DNA of 64,000 nucleotides from Climacium dendroides (Eukaryota; Streptophyta; Bryopsida; Hypnales; Climaciaceae), in NCBI GenBank assembly GCA_950106755.1, contig OX467089.1, positions 17,403,345 to 17,467,344 of the forward strand. The letters are read 5' to 3'. Position 1 is the first letter of the stretch. The number at the start of each line of letters is the position of its first letter. Shown here piece after piece: positions 12,073 to 25,089 of this stretch. A model generated the notes under the pieces. It saw only the letters and a program-made list of their open reading frames with translations. It was not told the origin of the DNA and ran no database searches. The position numbers were made by a program, and so were the translations under genes.

Positions 12073-13427
12073 AACGAATATGAAAATAATACACATGAAC
12101 TAGAAACTAGAAACTTAGAGCATTCACATCCAAGAGAATTTGAACGAGAAAATGAGGCACCACAACCTTGTCAACATGGTGATACACCATACAACATAGA
12201 ATAATATGCAAAGAAGTCAAAAATTTACAAAGACAAAATAATCAAGAAAGACAAAACTAAACCAAAACTACTCAAGTACGTATGGTGCACCAATAATAAT
12301 AATGCCAAAGTATTTGAGGCCTGAAATGTGTTCATAAGGATGTTTGATTTTGTCATCGTACAACCCAAAGACTGAACCTTCAATTTCAAACAAACCTTAA
12401 ACCAATATACTTGAAACTAAATTTGAAACTCCAAATAATGAACCTTCATTGTGAACCATTACACCCAAAGCTTAGTTTGGAACTCAAATCCTAAACCCTC
12501 ACCCTAAGATAAACAATACCCTATACACCTTGAAGTTTCTACAATTTTCTTAAAATAAATTCCTCACTGCACTCCTCACATATGATGGTAAACCACAAAC
12601 TCTGAATATAAGACACCACCATAAACAAAAATAGTAAAGCCTAATTAGAACATGGAAATTCAACAAGAAAAATTCACTATAAATCCTAAATTTTCAAAAT
12701 GATGGTGTGCATAGACACCGCATTTAGACCATTTTGGAAGAAACAGGAAATGAAGTTGGTACCACAACAGAAAACAAGATTCAAAGCATGCAAGTGAAGT
12801 GCCTAAAGTGAAGTGGAAAACAACATTGAAAGCATTCCAAGTTAAGCATTCCAAATGTTTGCAACAATGCAAAGAAGAAGACTAGACTATAAAGCCACAC
12901 ATGGATAGAAAATATCCATTTTATTGGACTATTATAAGATTTATCATAATATCATCCAACCAAGAAAGTCAACAATCCCTACAAATTGACCCTACCCATA
13001 ATAAATTCCTATGATCTATATCTTTGAGGCTATTTTAGAAAAAAATAAATATAAATATGAGGTATTATTTGTATGTATATCTTACTTATAATTGAGTGTA
13101 CATTAATTTGTACTTTGTATATTAACTCAAAAAATTTCTAGTTTTTTAACATTATGAACTAATACATTCCTTTTTATGCCGCACGTTGTTTAGTAAAAAA
13201 AATCTAAATAACTCCCTAGAACTTCATTACAACACTTGTACCATCATGAGGGCTTTTACGATGGCTTGATCTAAAAACATTCCATGAATATACACATTGA
13301 TTAAGCAAGTCTAGAAATAGACCACAAAATACATGAAGGAATATAACTTTCAAATTCTAATGCAAAATCCTCTAATTATGTGACATGATTCATTGGTATG
13401 AGGTGTAGTAACCATTGTGAGTCTTGT

Positions 13428-13430
<3 letters not shown>
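12073..13430. other. AT-rich intergenic DNA, nothing recognised
   Basis: No domain-like frame, RNA gene or clear repeat was seen. Confidence 0.35.

Positions 13431-13502
<72 letters not shown>
13431..13502. repeat. (TA)n microsatellite, ~70 bp
   Basis: Uninterrupted alternating TA follows CATCA. It is highly slippage-prone and the length is probably polymorphic or assembly-sensitive. Confidence 0.95.
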
Positions 13503-13503
<1 letters not shown>

Positions 13504-16500
13504 CAATAATGTTTATAATTGCTTTTCTAAAACCATAAGAAGAATTTTATTTATAAAATGTCTCAGTAGTGTACATTAGTCTAGCTTTATAATGTCAACT
13601 AAAGTTAAAAATAGTTGTAACAAAAATTTCATTGTCTTCAAAAATGCAAATAATGTTCAAAGTAGTCTACAAAAGTTGTAAAAGTCTCTTCAACTGTATA
13701 AATCATACTATTTTGAAATTTGTAGTCCAATAAAGTCTAATATTACCAATATTATTGCTAGACAAGCCAATGAAGTCTATAAAAGTCAATAAAAATTCTA
13801 ACAAATACTAATATATGGTAGCAGAAAGGAACCAAATGTCCCAAAGCATATATATATAAGAAGTATAAAATTCTACAAAGTTTGTTGAATTTTGTTGTGT
13901 CATGTTGTATCATTTACAATTCATCCAAAACTAATGTACCCAAACCTCAAACATCTATTAAGATTCTAAAAAAATAAGAATGAACTTCAAAGAAGTTCTT
14001 GTATGGTCCATGCTTTCACTAACAAAATCTATAGCCGCACACAAATTCAATATCTTAGCAATTGTGTTGTCTTCCTCATTGATGTTGTTTAGCTAGAACT
14101 TTTGACTTTTACAGACTTCATTGGCATGCCATAACACACACAAGAGTTATAGTAAGCTTTCTGATTTTTCAAAGAAATTTAAGATATTAAGTTGGTTTAG
14201 ATCTTTGTCATGCTCTTGATTCCAAGGTTGTCTAAAGAAAATTGGATTTTCATCAATAGTATGGGTACTTGTAATTAGAAAGACGCACACCATGTTGGAT
14301 TGCAACAACCATTTCAAGGAGCTAGAGAGGGAGGTGGTTGTGTATGTGAAAGAAGCTTCACTATTGTCAATGGCATTATAAAGCAAGGCGTCAAGAAGTG
14401 ATGGAAAATGCAACTATGGATCAAAACAACCTAAGTGCCAAATCACAAGGTTAAGAGGGAAACTAGGACTACCTTGGATACAATTTTAGATTCATTAATT
14501 GTCAAGGTTAGGAAGAGATCCTCTTCTTGGATTGATATGTTTATGCCTTCATTGTTTTCTATTCTTTTTTTCATCACTAACAACATGCATGATATGAAAA
14601 GGTGTAGTGTCTATACTCTTTCTTTCTCATGATATTCACCACTTAAACAATTATAAGTACAAAGTGTACCTTTAGACCCAAAGTCTAATAGATGGGTAGA
14701 TTAGAATGTCATGCAATGGATGGAATGAGGATTTTTTCCTAAGGCCACAAACATTAGATGAGTTTTCGAGCCTCTAAGAGACTCTTTCGAGGTTGTTCCC
14801 ATGTTGTAAACCACAAAAGTGCAATTAGAATATTAAATAATTAAAAATAAAAATTAAAAATTAAAAATAAAAATCTAAAAATCTACAAAACATTAAAAAT
14901 TATTTTCTGACATGGCAGTCTCTTAACCACATCAAATTGTTGATGTAACTCTATTTCCATGTTCCCCATAGTCTAGGAACTATTTGGGAACTCACCATCC
15001 TCCGAAGGTCTAAAAAACCATTTGAGGCTTATGTGCAAGCTTCCAACCTAGAATGCCAACATCTCTTACTATTATCCATCCTTTTTGCACATTTAGTTTT
15101 AACACATTTTGCATTTTAATTCATTTTACAATGATTGTCTAGCGCACAAGATTACAATGGAACAATTAATTAAGTTGGATGAAGTAGTGTGTGTGCGAAA
15201 TTAAGATTGCCAAAATCTTGTGCCCAAATGTCAATCATCTTGTTTGTTCTTGCACCAAAGGCTCTTCATTTAACCATAAGAACATTCTAAATAGGTGAAA
15301 TTGAAATCTCCATCTAAGTTTGGTGCTAGCCAATGTCTCATTTTTTGGTTCTCTACATTGTCAATTGTCATCATGTGCTCCAACCTTGATGAAAAATATG
15401 ATAGAACTATTGTCAAGTTCTCTAGATTATGGATGTATTGGAAGATTTATCAATGTTTTTAGTATTCCATGATTGGCTTGTCCATAGCTTCATTGTACCA
15501 ACAATGCTAGATGTGGACCCACACAACATGGACCCATACAACGTGGACCATGCCATGCTCCACTTCACATCATCTTCCTCTCTTGCAATGCCATGAGTAC
15601 TTTGAACCATCCATCCTATATATGTACTATGTTTAATTGAGACTAAGTAGCCAAACATCTCTCGCTCTAAGAAAACATTGATGTTTCAATAGAACTTGAT
15701 CTATCTTGTCCACCATTGTTGCAATTGCATAATAATTATAAATTGGAATACTTTTAGGGTGCAGTGAGAAGGGGCTAAAGTAGTCAACTACATCGATGTT
15801 GGTCATATTGGAGAAAAGACAATGCCATATTATTGCAATATAAATTATTTTGCCAATCTAGGCAACAATTTACTTACAATTGTTGGAGATGACAAGCAAT
15901 TTCTACAATTGTCTTTTAGTTAGAACATTTTCAAGTCAAATAGTTTCTAGCTTTGTTAGACAGATGAGTATTTTCCCAATGTACACTTGGATCCTCAAAA
16001 TGAATGCATCGTTGTTGCATAGAGTAAATGCTTGTGGTAGTTACAAGATTTACTTACAAAACATTAGGAAAAATTTCAAGCCTCAAAGAGGTCGTGAGTT
16101 CTACACCCCTTCAATGCAATTATAGAAAAAAAAATTAAAATTATTATTTTTATTATTTATTTTTAAATCTATATATCACTATTGATGCCATGTCAACATT
16201 ATGTCAAATTGGCTATTTTTTAAAATTCAAAAAAATTTAACATTTTTTTTCAAAAAAATATTTAAAATTATTTTTTGTATTTGCACCGCTAGGGTGCCAA
16301 AAATCAAAAGTTAGCGGCCCTTTGCAAGATTCAGATTTTTGTAATGATTCAATAATGCAAACAAAAGAATCTTGTACATTATACAACAAAATTGCAAGAT
16401 GGTTTTGCAGGAGCATGATCCTTGGTAAGAAAAGAAAATAAAGACGTATAACATCACTATATGAATGACTCCATTGGCTTGAAGAATAAAGTGTCACTTT

Positions 16501-16519
16501 CTACATCGTCATGTTCCAC
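13503..16519. other. AT-rich intergenic DNA, nothing recognised
   Basis: Low-complexity A/T tracts occur near 14,820-14,880 and 16,125-16,260. Short frames on both strands lack any recognisable domain. Confidence 0.35.
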
Positions 16520-16900
16520 ACCTTACATTGACTACTTAAAACACCAAGGGACCCCTTATCTTCTCTTCAATTTTGGCACAATCATCTTTGGAGAATGAAT
16601 GTACCAAATTGTCACCTTCAATACAATGACTTTGAACAAGCATGGCAAACTTGATAGCAAATTTATTAGTTCTAGCAAGACATATACTAGTTTTGACTTG
16701 CTCCAAAAACAAAAGATGTGTTGGATGGATCCCATTTATGATAGTATTGGCATTGACCATTTAAGATATGCTTCAACATAAAATTCAACAACTTCTTTAT
16801 TGGGCACAACAAAGTTGTCCCCTATCTCAAAGAAGTTTGCAAGGTAGTTGTCCTCTATGCCAAACTAGGAATTAGTTCCATTTGTTGTCATAAAATTTGG
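16520..16900 (-). pseudogene. Unrecognised coding-like remnant, minus strand
   Basis: Minus-strand frames carry coding-like text, including EIGDNFVVPNKEVVEFYVEA and, in another frame, KFAIKFAMLVQSHCIEGDNL. The signal switches frame and contains stops, so at best it is a decayed gene, probably transposon-derived. I recognise no family. The call rests only on amino-acid texture, so it could be chance. Confidence 0.25.
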
Positions 16901-17775
16901 GTGACTTTCACTCTAATCTTAACCAACCACCAAGGTTGTACATGGAATCTCTGCATGCAAGTTGCAGAGTTGTTGCTAGTACAATGGACATAGAAGCAAG
17001 TATTTTTGCACGACTCCCAATCACTATAGTATATGGCACAATAAAACAAGATAAATCTCTCACCACAAGCTGCATAGGATCTATAAATGAGATGGATGAA
17101 ACTGAATGCAATTAACTCAAACCATAAATGGTCTCTGCCTCCTTTTTCTTCTTTATTGTGGTCATACTTGAAATATACTAGAATTTTCAAAAAACATTGG
17201 GTTTTCCTTTGTTGCTAGTATTTTTCGTTATATAAGAAGCTAGAACTCCTGTTAACAAGCTTCCTTCAAAAATCTAGCCACATCCATTATATATTGAAGT
17301 TGTTGATTTTGGGTTCTAATTTTGGGTTCTAATTTTCTCCTACTTTAATTTGCTCTTGATGGCAATTCCGTCCCCATGTAATTCACCAAGTACAAGTCGA
17401 GTCAAAGAACCATTAGAAAACCAATTATAGCTAGGGTAGTATATAACAATGCAACCTTGCTAATGGTGCTGGAAGAATCATTGGGCGATCCTTGCCTAGC
17501 AAGATGAACTCTATCATATAATGGACAAGGCAACGAACAAGGAGCACATAAACCCTACGTAGTGGAGCAATTAGGATTTTAAGCCTATAGGAGAACTATG
17601 TTGGGTGCAGTAATAAATAGGATAAATATGAAGGGGTTTAGAGGTTTGTTAATTATGTTCTTTTTGGTTTTATTGAAAAAAAAATGTTGAACGTTGGGTG
17701 GGTGGATGGAACGGATGTCCATCGTTTGTTGGATAGAGAAGTGGAGCAAGAAGGCATTCACTCAATAATTCTTCT
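16901..17775. other. Intergenic DNA, nothing recognised
   Basis: Several overlapping short frames are present on both strands between 16,888 and 17,190, but none has domain-like content. Confidence 0.3.
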
Positions 17776-17798
17776 CACTAGAAGAAAACTACATTGCC

Positions 17799-18078
17799 CA
17801 CGTGTTTAAATTACATTGGGAACAACGAAACCATATCATATGGATTTTGTTGAGACCCTCGTTTTAAACATTGAAATTCTACATTGGAGTGCAATTTTCA
17901 ATGTAACATTCTGCGTTGAAGTGCATTCCAACGCAAAATTTTGCGTTGGAATGCACTCCAATGCAAAATGTTACATTGAAAATTGCACTCCAACGTAGAA
18001 TTTCAGCATTTGAAACAAGGATCTCAACAAAATCCATATGACATGGTTTCGTTGTTCCCAACGTAGTTTAAACACGTT
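17799..18078. repeat. 280-bp palindrome (90 percent arms) in the CACTA element
   Basis: The symmetry axis lies between 17938 and 17939, at GCAAAATTTTGC. The two 140-bp arms align without gaps with about 14 mismatches. Because the arms mirror each other, both strands encode nearly the same short peptide frame. Transcription from either side would give a long hairpin RNA, a likely small-RNA source. Confidence 0.9.
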
Positions 18079-18286
18079 GTCGTGCTGGAAATGTTCACAT
18101 TATATAAAAAAAGTATATGCATATGATTTAGATAGATTTAAATGTTTATAAGATTATAAAGAAGATGACGTCAGTTGAGGTGGATTCAAGGTGACGCCTT
18201 CTCTCTCCGACTATATAGAGAAGGATTCACTTGAAAGGTTCATCTCATTTGATATTTTCTTCTTCGTGTTTATTTTAGATTGTATC

Positions 18287-18379
18287 ATGTCGAACTGGAG
18301 GGTTTTTTCTGAGTCTCAAGATGAAGGATCTCAACCAGAGCGTGAGTTTGCAATCTTCAAATTCTTGCAGATGGAGTAA
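18287..18379 (+). pseudogene. Short frame of unknown family (internally deleted copy)
   Basis: The frame encodes 30 residues, starting MSNWRVFSESQDEG and ending FKFLQME. A longer relative lies at 23148-23585 on the minus strand. The two share the start context, a SESQ...SQPE block and the K-FLQME terminus, while this copy lacks about 100 internal codons. A TATA-like box sits about 75 bp upstream. No function is known to me. It may be a CACTA-captured or element-specific gene. Confidence 0.45.
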
Positions 18380-18798
18380 TATTTTGATTGGAACTCTAGT
18401 TTTTTACTTCTATTAGATGTGTGTTGGATTTTAGTTCTTCATTCCATATTTGGAATGAATTTCTATTATAGTCTTATGTTTGTGGAATAGTATGAGGGAA
18501 ATATTCTAATAGTTTGCCTTCTAAGTAAACTTGAAGAGAATTTCCTTCAAAGATAAAGATAAAGAGACAATTGTAGAGAGAGAAATAGAAGCTTTGGGAG
18601 TGAGTTAGGGGTTGACCCCACTTGTTTGGTGATTAGAAGGAAGATAGAAGGAAGATAGAGTGAAGATAAAGGGAAGTTAGAGTGAAGATAGAGTGAAGAA
18701 AAAGGGGGGTTACTTTTCTTTTTCTCTCCCGTTGGGATTTAAAGAAGGCTCCGAATATTGGGAGGCCTATGGTTTTTTTTGGGTTGGAAGGAGTTTTT

Positions 18799-19260
18799 CA
18801 ATGAAATTTAGAGAAGTTATGTATCATGGTGTGTAGTTTCAAAAAAGATCTCACTTTCTTGATTTGAAGTTGTAAATCAAAAGTTGTACTAGTTTGAGTG
18901 GAGGGGAATTTGTTGCCTTTGAAATTAAGAGGCAAAGATTTTGACCAGCCATAAAAGACGGACAGGTTCTTGGTTTGCAATGAAAATTAGAGGGTGTTTA
19001 GGAAATTGTGTTAGCTTTCTATAAAGCTATCATTTGTTTTATTTGAAGCTTGTATGAGTGAGTTATGAGTGTGAAAGTGAAAGATGGTCTGCTGCCTTTT
19101 TTTCTCAAGACCGAAACTTTGGATGGACATAGAAGTTGGACAGAGTCTTAAAATTGTTTGAAAATTGGAGAAGAAGTAGAAGTTTGTATTAGCTTTCCGA
19201 AAAGCTATCACTCATCTGATTTGGAGTTGTGAAGCAACGGTGGCACTTACCCAAGGTTCA
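18799..19260. repeat. ~175-bp internal repeats of the CACTA element
   Basis: Three diverged units begin near 18,799, 18,978 and 19,150. Each has an AATGAAAATTAGAG-like start, an AGCTTTC-AAAAGCTATCA block and a GATTTGRAGTTGT-like block. Similar units occur at about 22,490-22,790 on the minus strand beside the related frame. Confidence 0.55.
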
Positions 19261-19782
19261 GCTTGGAGTTTGGAGGAGTGTTGGAGTTTGGAGGAGTATT
19301 GAAGACTTGTGTATGTGTGTGTGTGTGGCTTGTGGCTTTGTAAACTTTGTTGTTGCGGGCGGCTTGGGTAACACCAACGCTAGCCTCATTTTGTGTTGTG
19401 GGTGACGAAGTGGGGTTAATGGCTCACATGGTCGAAACTTGCTTGTTTTCACGGTGAAAGCTTGTTTCTTAAAGCTGGTCACCGGGAGTTTGAAAGTTTA
19501 GGAGCCCATCATTCGGACGGTTCAGCTTGTGATCTGGCCGTCCCGTTTTACCTGTCCGAAGACTTGTTTCTTATCACACTACCCTTACCTTGGCTCATAT
19601 AGAGCCAGCCATACAGGATAGGCCAACGGGGACCAGTTTGAAGACGAAGTAGAAGATTCGACGCGACAACGATTTTCTTATTTCCTAGGCCATTTCTGGT
19701 TGCAGCCAGAATCCCCGTGACTTCCCGAGGCAAACCGCTCTCTACATGACAACATGGGCAACGTAGTTTTCTTCTAGCGTCT

Positions 19783-22340
19783 GGTAATGGCAATCTAGAT
19801 TGTTGTTGCTATAGATGTCCTTCATAGCTAACTGCAAATTGTATCATATTTAGTATTTTCAAGGTCCTATAAAGTAGAAGGACAAATGTTAAATGGATTT
19901 TGGAAAAGAAAAATATCTTCCGAAGCCACATAATATAAGAAATGAGATTACAATGACCACCTACAAATAAACAATATAGTTTGGAGCATGTCATTACCAA
20001 ATCAAATCATATCAAGGTATAAATGTTGGCCATCTTTCAAATTCTATGACAATTCACCCTTTCCATGAGCTATTAAAAAAATCCACTTCATACTGCACCC
20101 CTACTATACATGAGCCCAGAATAGTGTCCAACAAATAATGATCTATTGCATCTTTTGAATTGTAACTAGGGTTGTCCATCTTGATGTGATGCTTGCTTTT
20201 TACATTGGAATGTTCATCAACATCAATTTAGATCACATCAACCATCAAAAGTTATTTTTTTATGACCTCAACAACCTGTTCATTGATATGGACACTTGTT
20301 GACCTTGACAATCCAACTATCAATGGAACGGATGAGACATCAACAAGCTATTGACCAGACAAATAGATCGCCCAAAATTAATTTTTTTCAAAATCTTGAT
20401 GGACACTTGGGTTGGATCTTGATGTTTCATTGGAGTCAAGTCCATCCAGTCCTGATGTGATGGTGATAATCCTATGCACAATAGTCCAACCAAATGACAT
20501 GCTTCATGGATGTGAATCCATATTTCTTTCTAGTCAATTCAAAAGTAAGTGATGGACAAAAAAATTGTTGTGTTTTTTATCATCATTGATATAAATGCAG
20601 GATTCTTTGATAACCTTTGACATGTTGTTACGAGGATCCTTAACTATTTGGTATGAAATATGAACCAAGATCATTACCGCAATACCACAGTAATACTCTA
20701 ACTACACCTCATCTTGGATTTGGAATATATAGTTCTCTGTAAAATCCATGTGGGATATATAACAAAACTCCATCATTTATATTAGACATACAAAAATTTG
20801 CACTACATATCCTACTAGCGGGTAATGTAGTTGTGCTAAATGAATTTTTATTAAAATTGATTTTTTAGATATGTCAACAATTCATGTGGGATTGTCTTTT
20901 TATTTAGCTTCTCAAAGTATGATACACAACAAGTGAACCCAATTGGAGGATTTGTTCTTACTTTTGTTTTCTCATAACACCTATACTTCACAAGGGTGTT
21001 GGATCCTAAGCCGAGCTCATCTTGATAGAATTTGAACAATTAATCAACACTACACGTACTTGTCACAATTTCCAAGTAGACACCTCTTTTAGGGGCACAT
21101 GTGTTTTTCACAATGCAATAGTAGTGGTATACAAGGTTTGATGGGTCAAGTAGGGAACAATTACATTTGAACCTAATTAGTCGATGGCAAAATGCCAAAC
21201 ATTGCAAACACAAGGATGAATGTGATCTTCATATTTTCCTAAATTAGGATCTCATATTCAGTTAAGACCCATGCACATCATTCATGTTTCTACATGAAAT
21301 ATATAGCAATATACATTTCGTTCTTTTAGTGGGCTCATGAAGAAAGGTTTGAGCTTTATGAAGGTCCGCTCATGAATGCTATAGACAAGATTATTTTACT
21401 TTGAAATGGAAAAAAAATTGTCTACATGCAAAAAGAGAGCATTGAATTAGACTTGTGCAATGATGCAACTTCATATGTGATTAATGCACCAACATACATG
21501 CACCATGCATTGTCTAGCATATTGTGCATAACTTTGCAATCACATACAATCGGTATGCATTGCAACACCATGTTGTGCACATGTATTCATGCCTCATACT
21601 TGAACATGCATCCAAGTTGGTTGATGCTACACAATTATAAGTATTGATAATGTGGCATGCCTTAGAGAAAATTAGAGTGCCATTAAACATGGCAAGGGAT
21701 GCCTCGCAAGTATTATCAATGTAGTGTAACGCATAGAACGTTCTCCAAACTAAATGATTGAGTAAAAAGTGATTGTTTGTACTTTAGAAACAAGAGGATG
21801 TACAAAACATGTAAGAACCACACTTTTAAAGCGATGTCAGGGTGAGAGGGATTTGCTTCGGGAATACATGGGGTATCTAGCTGTAATTGAGAATGACAAG
21901 ATTAGAAAAAGGAGAAGAAAGTAAGGTTTTCTAAATCCAATCTTGTTATCAAAATATAGTTCAATATAAACTAACAACCTTGTTTGCACTCAAGACCCAA
22001 GGCATCTAGTAGTATCCAATGCCGATTAGGCTTATAAGCCTTGTTGATATCTACAACCAATCCAAAGCCTGAAATACAAACACTTCCAAGTAGTTTTGAT
22101 ATCTACTTGGGTACCTGCAACTATCAACAGGATAAAGGCAACCTGCACCTGCATCACCACCAAACCTTATGATTTGCTGGTCATCACTCCAGCCTCACCA
22201 CAAGGAGAAACTAGCACCGCCCACTTGATGCACACTCAATGGTCTCGCTGGCCATTAACCCGACCTCACTACCACGATACAACTAAAAATTGAAAGCACC
22301 TATCCACGAACACAAAATAGGACAAAGTCCGCCATGGAGG
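19783..22340. other. Intergenic DNA, no recognised gene
   Basis: Minus-strand frames near 19,809-20,000 and 20,851-21,039 have coding-like texture but no recognisable family. A TIR-like GGGTAATGTAGTT sits at about 20,820 and resembles the inner part of the CACTA end. Around 21,480-21,620 there is a cluster of ATGCAT/TGCA words. Confidence 0.3.
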
Positions 22341-22349
22341 AAGGTACCA

Positions 22350-23750
22350 AGATAAAAAAACAAGAATTCCACATTGGATCCTCTTCCCCAAACAACACTT
22401 AAGCGAAAAAATGAAAGCAAATAGGATGCATCAAGTGCATCTACCTGCAAACCTCACCCAAACTCTCCAAATAGAAAGGTATTAAACCTTTCTTCACTCA
22501 AATTCTCATAACTTTCTCTAAATGCTTCAAATACCTTGAGAAATGAGTCTTTGGAAAACTAAAGAAGACTACTCTAATGCTTCCAAATTTCAAAGAGAAA
22601 GGTGAAAACTACAAATCACGGTGGTCGCTCGAATCTCTGCCCTTCTTCAACTGGGTAGCAGTAAACCTCTTTCCACTCACTCGCTTATAACTTTTCATTC
22701 ACAATTTCAAATCAAGCAAGAATGGTCTTTTTGAAGCACAAGAACTTCAGAAGCAAACTTTCAAAATTTCATTGCAAAGCTTAAAGTACATCAAAAGTTA
22801 TCACTCCTCAAAGTCATGGGTCTCTTATTTTCTTTTCCTATACACAAATCCGACTAGGCAAAGGAAAAATAAGACCTATCTACTAAATAAACCCTAGAGT
22901 AGGGGGGCAACCCGTATACAATCACCATGGATCTCTAAACCTTTATTAGTCATAGGAAAGACCTTCTAGAAGGTTCATCTCACCTCCAAAGGCTCAAACT
23001 ACCACCAAAGTTAAATTTTAATAGGTAAATTTCGTTCAAACCTCTGTCCTTCGATTTTAGACATGTGGATGAACTATAAAATATGAAATGATCATTATAC
23101 TAAAATAAAAGCCAAACAAAGGTAAAACTTGAAGTCGAAGAAGAATACTATTCCATTTGCAAGAACTTTAGAATGCGCCGGACGGTAGCAACTACATAGT
23201 CTGTACATTCGGCCTTTGTTAAAGGATTCTCTAACCCTTTCAACCAACGTTGATGGCCAAGACTTCCTCTAATTGGCCTAACCATGCAATAGTATTGCTT
23301 TTCATTAAGTCCCTCAAAACTGCTCTCGAAAGTCACATCTTGAATGTCTGGTTCAACACAACCGACTTGGAGCAGAATCACCAAAGCACGGGCATCTCTT
23401 TGAAGATTGCCGTGCCAACGCTGCTCTACACGAGGTTGTTTCAATGGCCGAGAAGGTCCAACTTCCTCTTGTGGACGAACTTATCGCGGTATTGTTGACA
23501 TTGATTAAGTTGATTGATTCAGCAATTGAGATAAAGAAAGCTCTAGCTCCGCTTCTGGTTGAGATTCGGGATTTTGCGACTCCATAAAAATCCTCCAGTT
23601 CAACATTTGCAAATCAAACTTTGCAATAAATTACAAACTCTATAGATTCAAGAAGACTAACTCGAATTGATGAAGTTAATTCAAGGTTGAACCTTTATAT
23701 CATTCACTATCAGTTACAAGCGTCACTTTGAAGCTACTGGAAGCGTCATC
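22350..23750 (-). mobile_element. Second copy of the ORF-plus-repeat module, minus strand
   Basis: Reading the minus strand, the order seen in the CACTA element at 17.8-19.8 kb recurs: a leader with GATGACGC and AAAGTGACGC words, a TATA-like ATATAAAGG, a frame beginning MESQ, then diverged repeats of about 180-190 bp (roughly 22,790 down to 22,490). I could not find flanking CACTA ends, so its borders and superfamily are inferred from the shared interior. Confidence 0.5.
23148..23585 (-). pseudogene. Unknown-family protein frame, 146 codons with two stops
   Basis: From the ATG at 23585 the minus strand keeps one frame for 146 codons to a TAG stop at 23148, interrupted by two in-frame stops (after LLNQST and after STIPR). 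It starts MESQNPESQPEAELELSLSQ, has a middle part with NEKQYYCMVRPI and LGHQRWLKGLENPLTKAE, and ends VRRILKFLQME. I recognise no domain, signal peptide or membrane segment. The shortened relative at 18287-18379 shares both ends, so this is a repeated, transposon-linked gene rather than chance. What it does is unknown. Confidence 0.5.
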
Positions 23751-25089
23751 AATAAGTTTCTTCTCCCCAAATCATAAAATCTCATTATAATAATATATCG
23801 GTGTAAATTTATAATATGTACAAATTCACAACACGATAGCGATCCGACATTTGGTAATGAAGCTAGTCTAGAATAAAGCACTACAATGTTTGGGAGAATT
23901 ATGTAAAAGAAACTAGTAACATGCACCACATGAATCCAAAAATTAAAAATAAGTGCACAAAAGTGATACCTAAATTGAGGTTTATTTTTATGCAAAAAAT
24001 TAAATGTAAGTTTTCCTTAAGAAGTGCGACATGTGTTTTTCATATTGTTTTAGATCGGAACAAGCCATTTGTTGATCATATCCTACTTAGGCAGGTTAAC
24101 CCTTATTTCCGCAATCCACTATTGTATTACTAATTCCTTTATGGAAGCAACCAATACTTCAATGCGTTGTATCTTTCCTTCCAACAACCAAACAGATGAA
24201 TTTGAGGTTTGTAAATCAACTTGATATTATGCAACACTCTATAGGTTTTTGTAGATATTTTTGCATTTAATGCGCAGGTAACTAGGGCTTGCCTACTATC
24301 AATCATAGGTTCAACAATTGCAATAAGTAGCTTGTTGTACGCCAATTTTTTGGGTGGATTGTCCTCCCTTTATAAATTGCAACTTTGATTCTAAATTGTT
24401 CACAATTTGATTGCAAATTTTGACATTGGTCAAGTTCTTGTAGTAGCTAGGCAAGTAAAGATACACAAGGGGATTTTCTAATAAACATTTGATGACAACA
24501 ACTTTCTCCTATGGATTACTACAATTCTCTTGAAACTCTCCAACAATGAATCGAGCAATTCAAGAGGCAATTGTATACAACATTCTCTGGTGAGGTGTGT
24601 CACTGTAAGAAACTATTGCCCGTTATCTTTATACAATAAATTTTTTCATGTTTTTAGAAAAGGTATAGCTTATACATACATTAGAGTTTCTAAAAAATTG
24701 GTTTCAAAATGATCATTTCAATGTTAATTACTCTATATGCACAAATGTGCATTGAAAATGTAGTCTTAAACCCATTAGAGAATTTATAGTACAAAAGCAC
24801 ATTGCTTAATTTTCAATGTTCTATAGCAAAACAATTCTTTTAAAATGGTCATTTATTATACTTAAACGAGATGATGTATCTATGCCTTAAATTATGTTGT
24901 TTGTTTGTTTTGTTTTGTTTGTTTGCTACAATGAGATATCATGGACCATACATCTCCTAGTCGTGTTCTTGATACTATTGGAAAGTTCTTTGTAAGGAGG
25001 GATGCCTAGGCTTTTGTTTCATGGTGTTTGAATCTATAGTTTGAAAGTTATTGAATTTCAAAGTTTTGTATGAATAAAGGACCAAGGAG
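23751..25089. other. Intergenic DNA with a possible CACTA end at 24601
   Basis: CACTGTAAGAAACTATTGCC begins at 24601 and resembles the outer part of the CACTA end at 17776. No matching inverted partner with a shared target duplication was found. Nothing else is recognised. Confidence 0.3.

Larger units (their letters stand above)
17776..19779. mobile_element. Non-autonomous CACTA (En/Spm-type) element, 2,004 bp
   Basis: The left end (17776-17800) starts CACTAGAAGAAAA. The right end (19755-19779) is the reverse complement, 23 of 25 bases matching. TCT flanks both ends (17773-17775 and 19780-19782), giving the 3-bp target duplication diagnostic of CACTA elements. Inside, in order, are a 280-bp palindrome (17799-18078), a TATA-like CTATATAGAG near 18,211, a 30-residue frame (18287-18379) and repeated units of about 175 bp between roughly 18,800 and 19,260. 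No transposase is present, so it would need one supplied from elsewhere. It is GC-richer than its surroundings. Confidence 0.85.

Noticed and set aside
13431..13502. Possible origin or matrix attachment site at the TA run
   Set aside because: A plain microsatellite. Nothing beyond AT content supports another role.
17816..18061. Two opposed, nearly identical 60-codon frames
   Set aside because: They are the two arms of the palindrome read on opposite strands, not genes.
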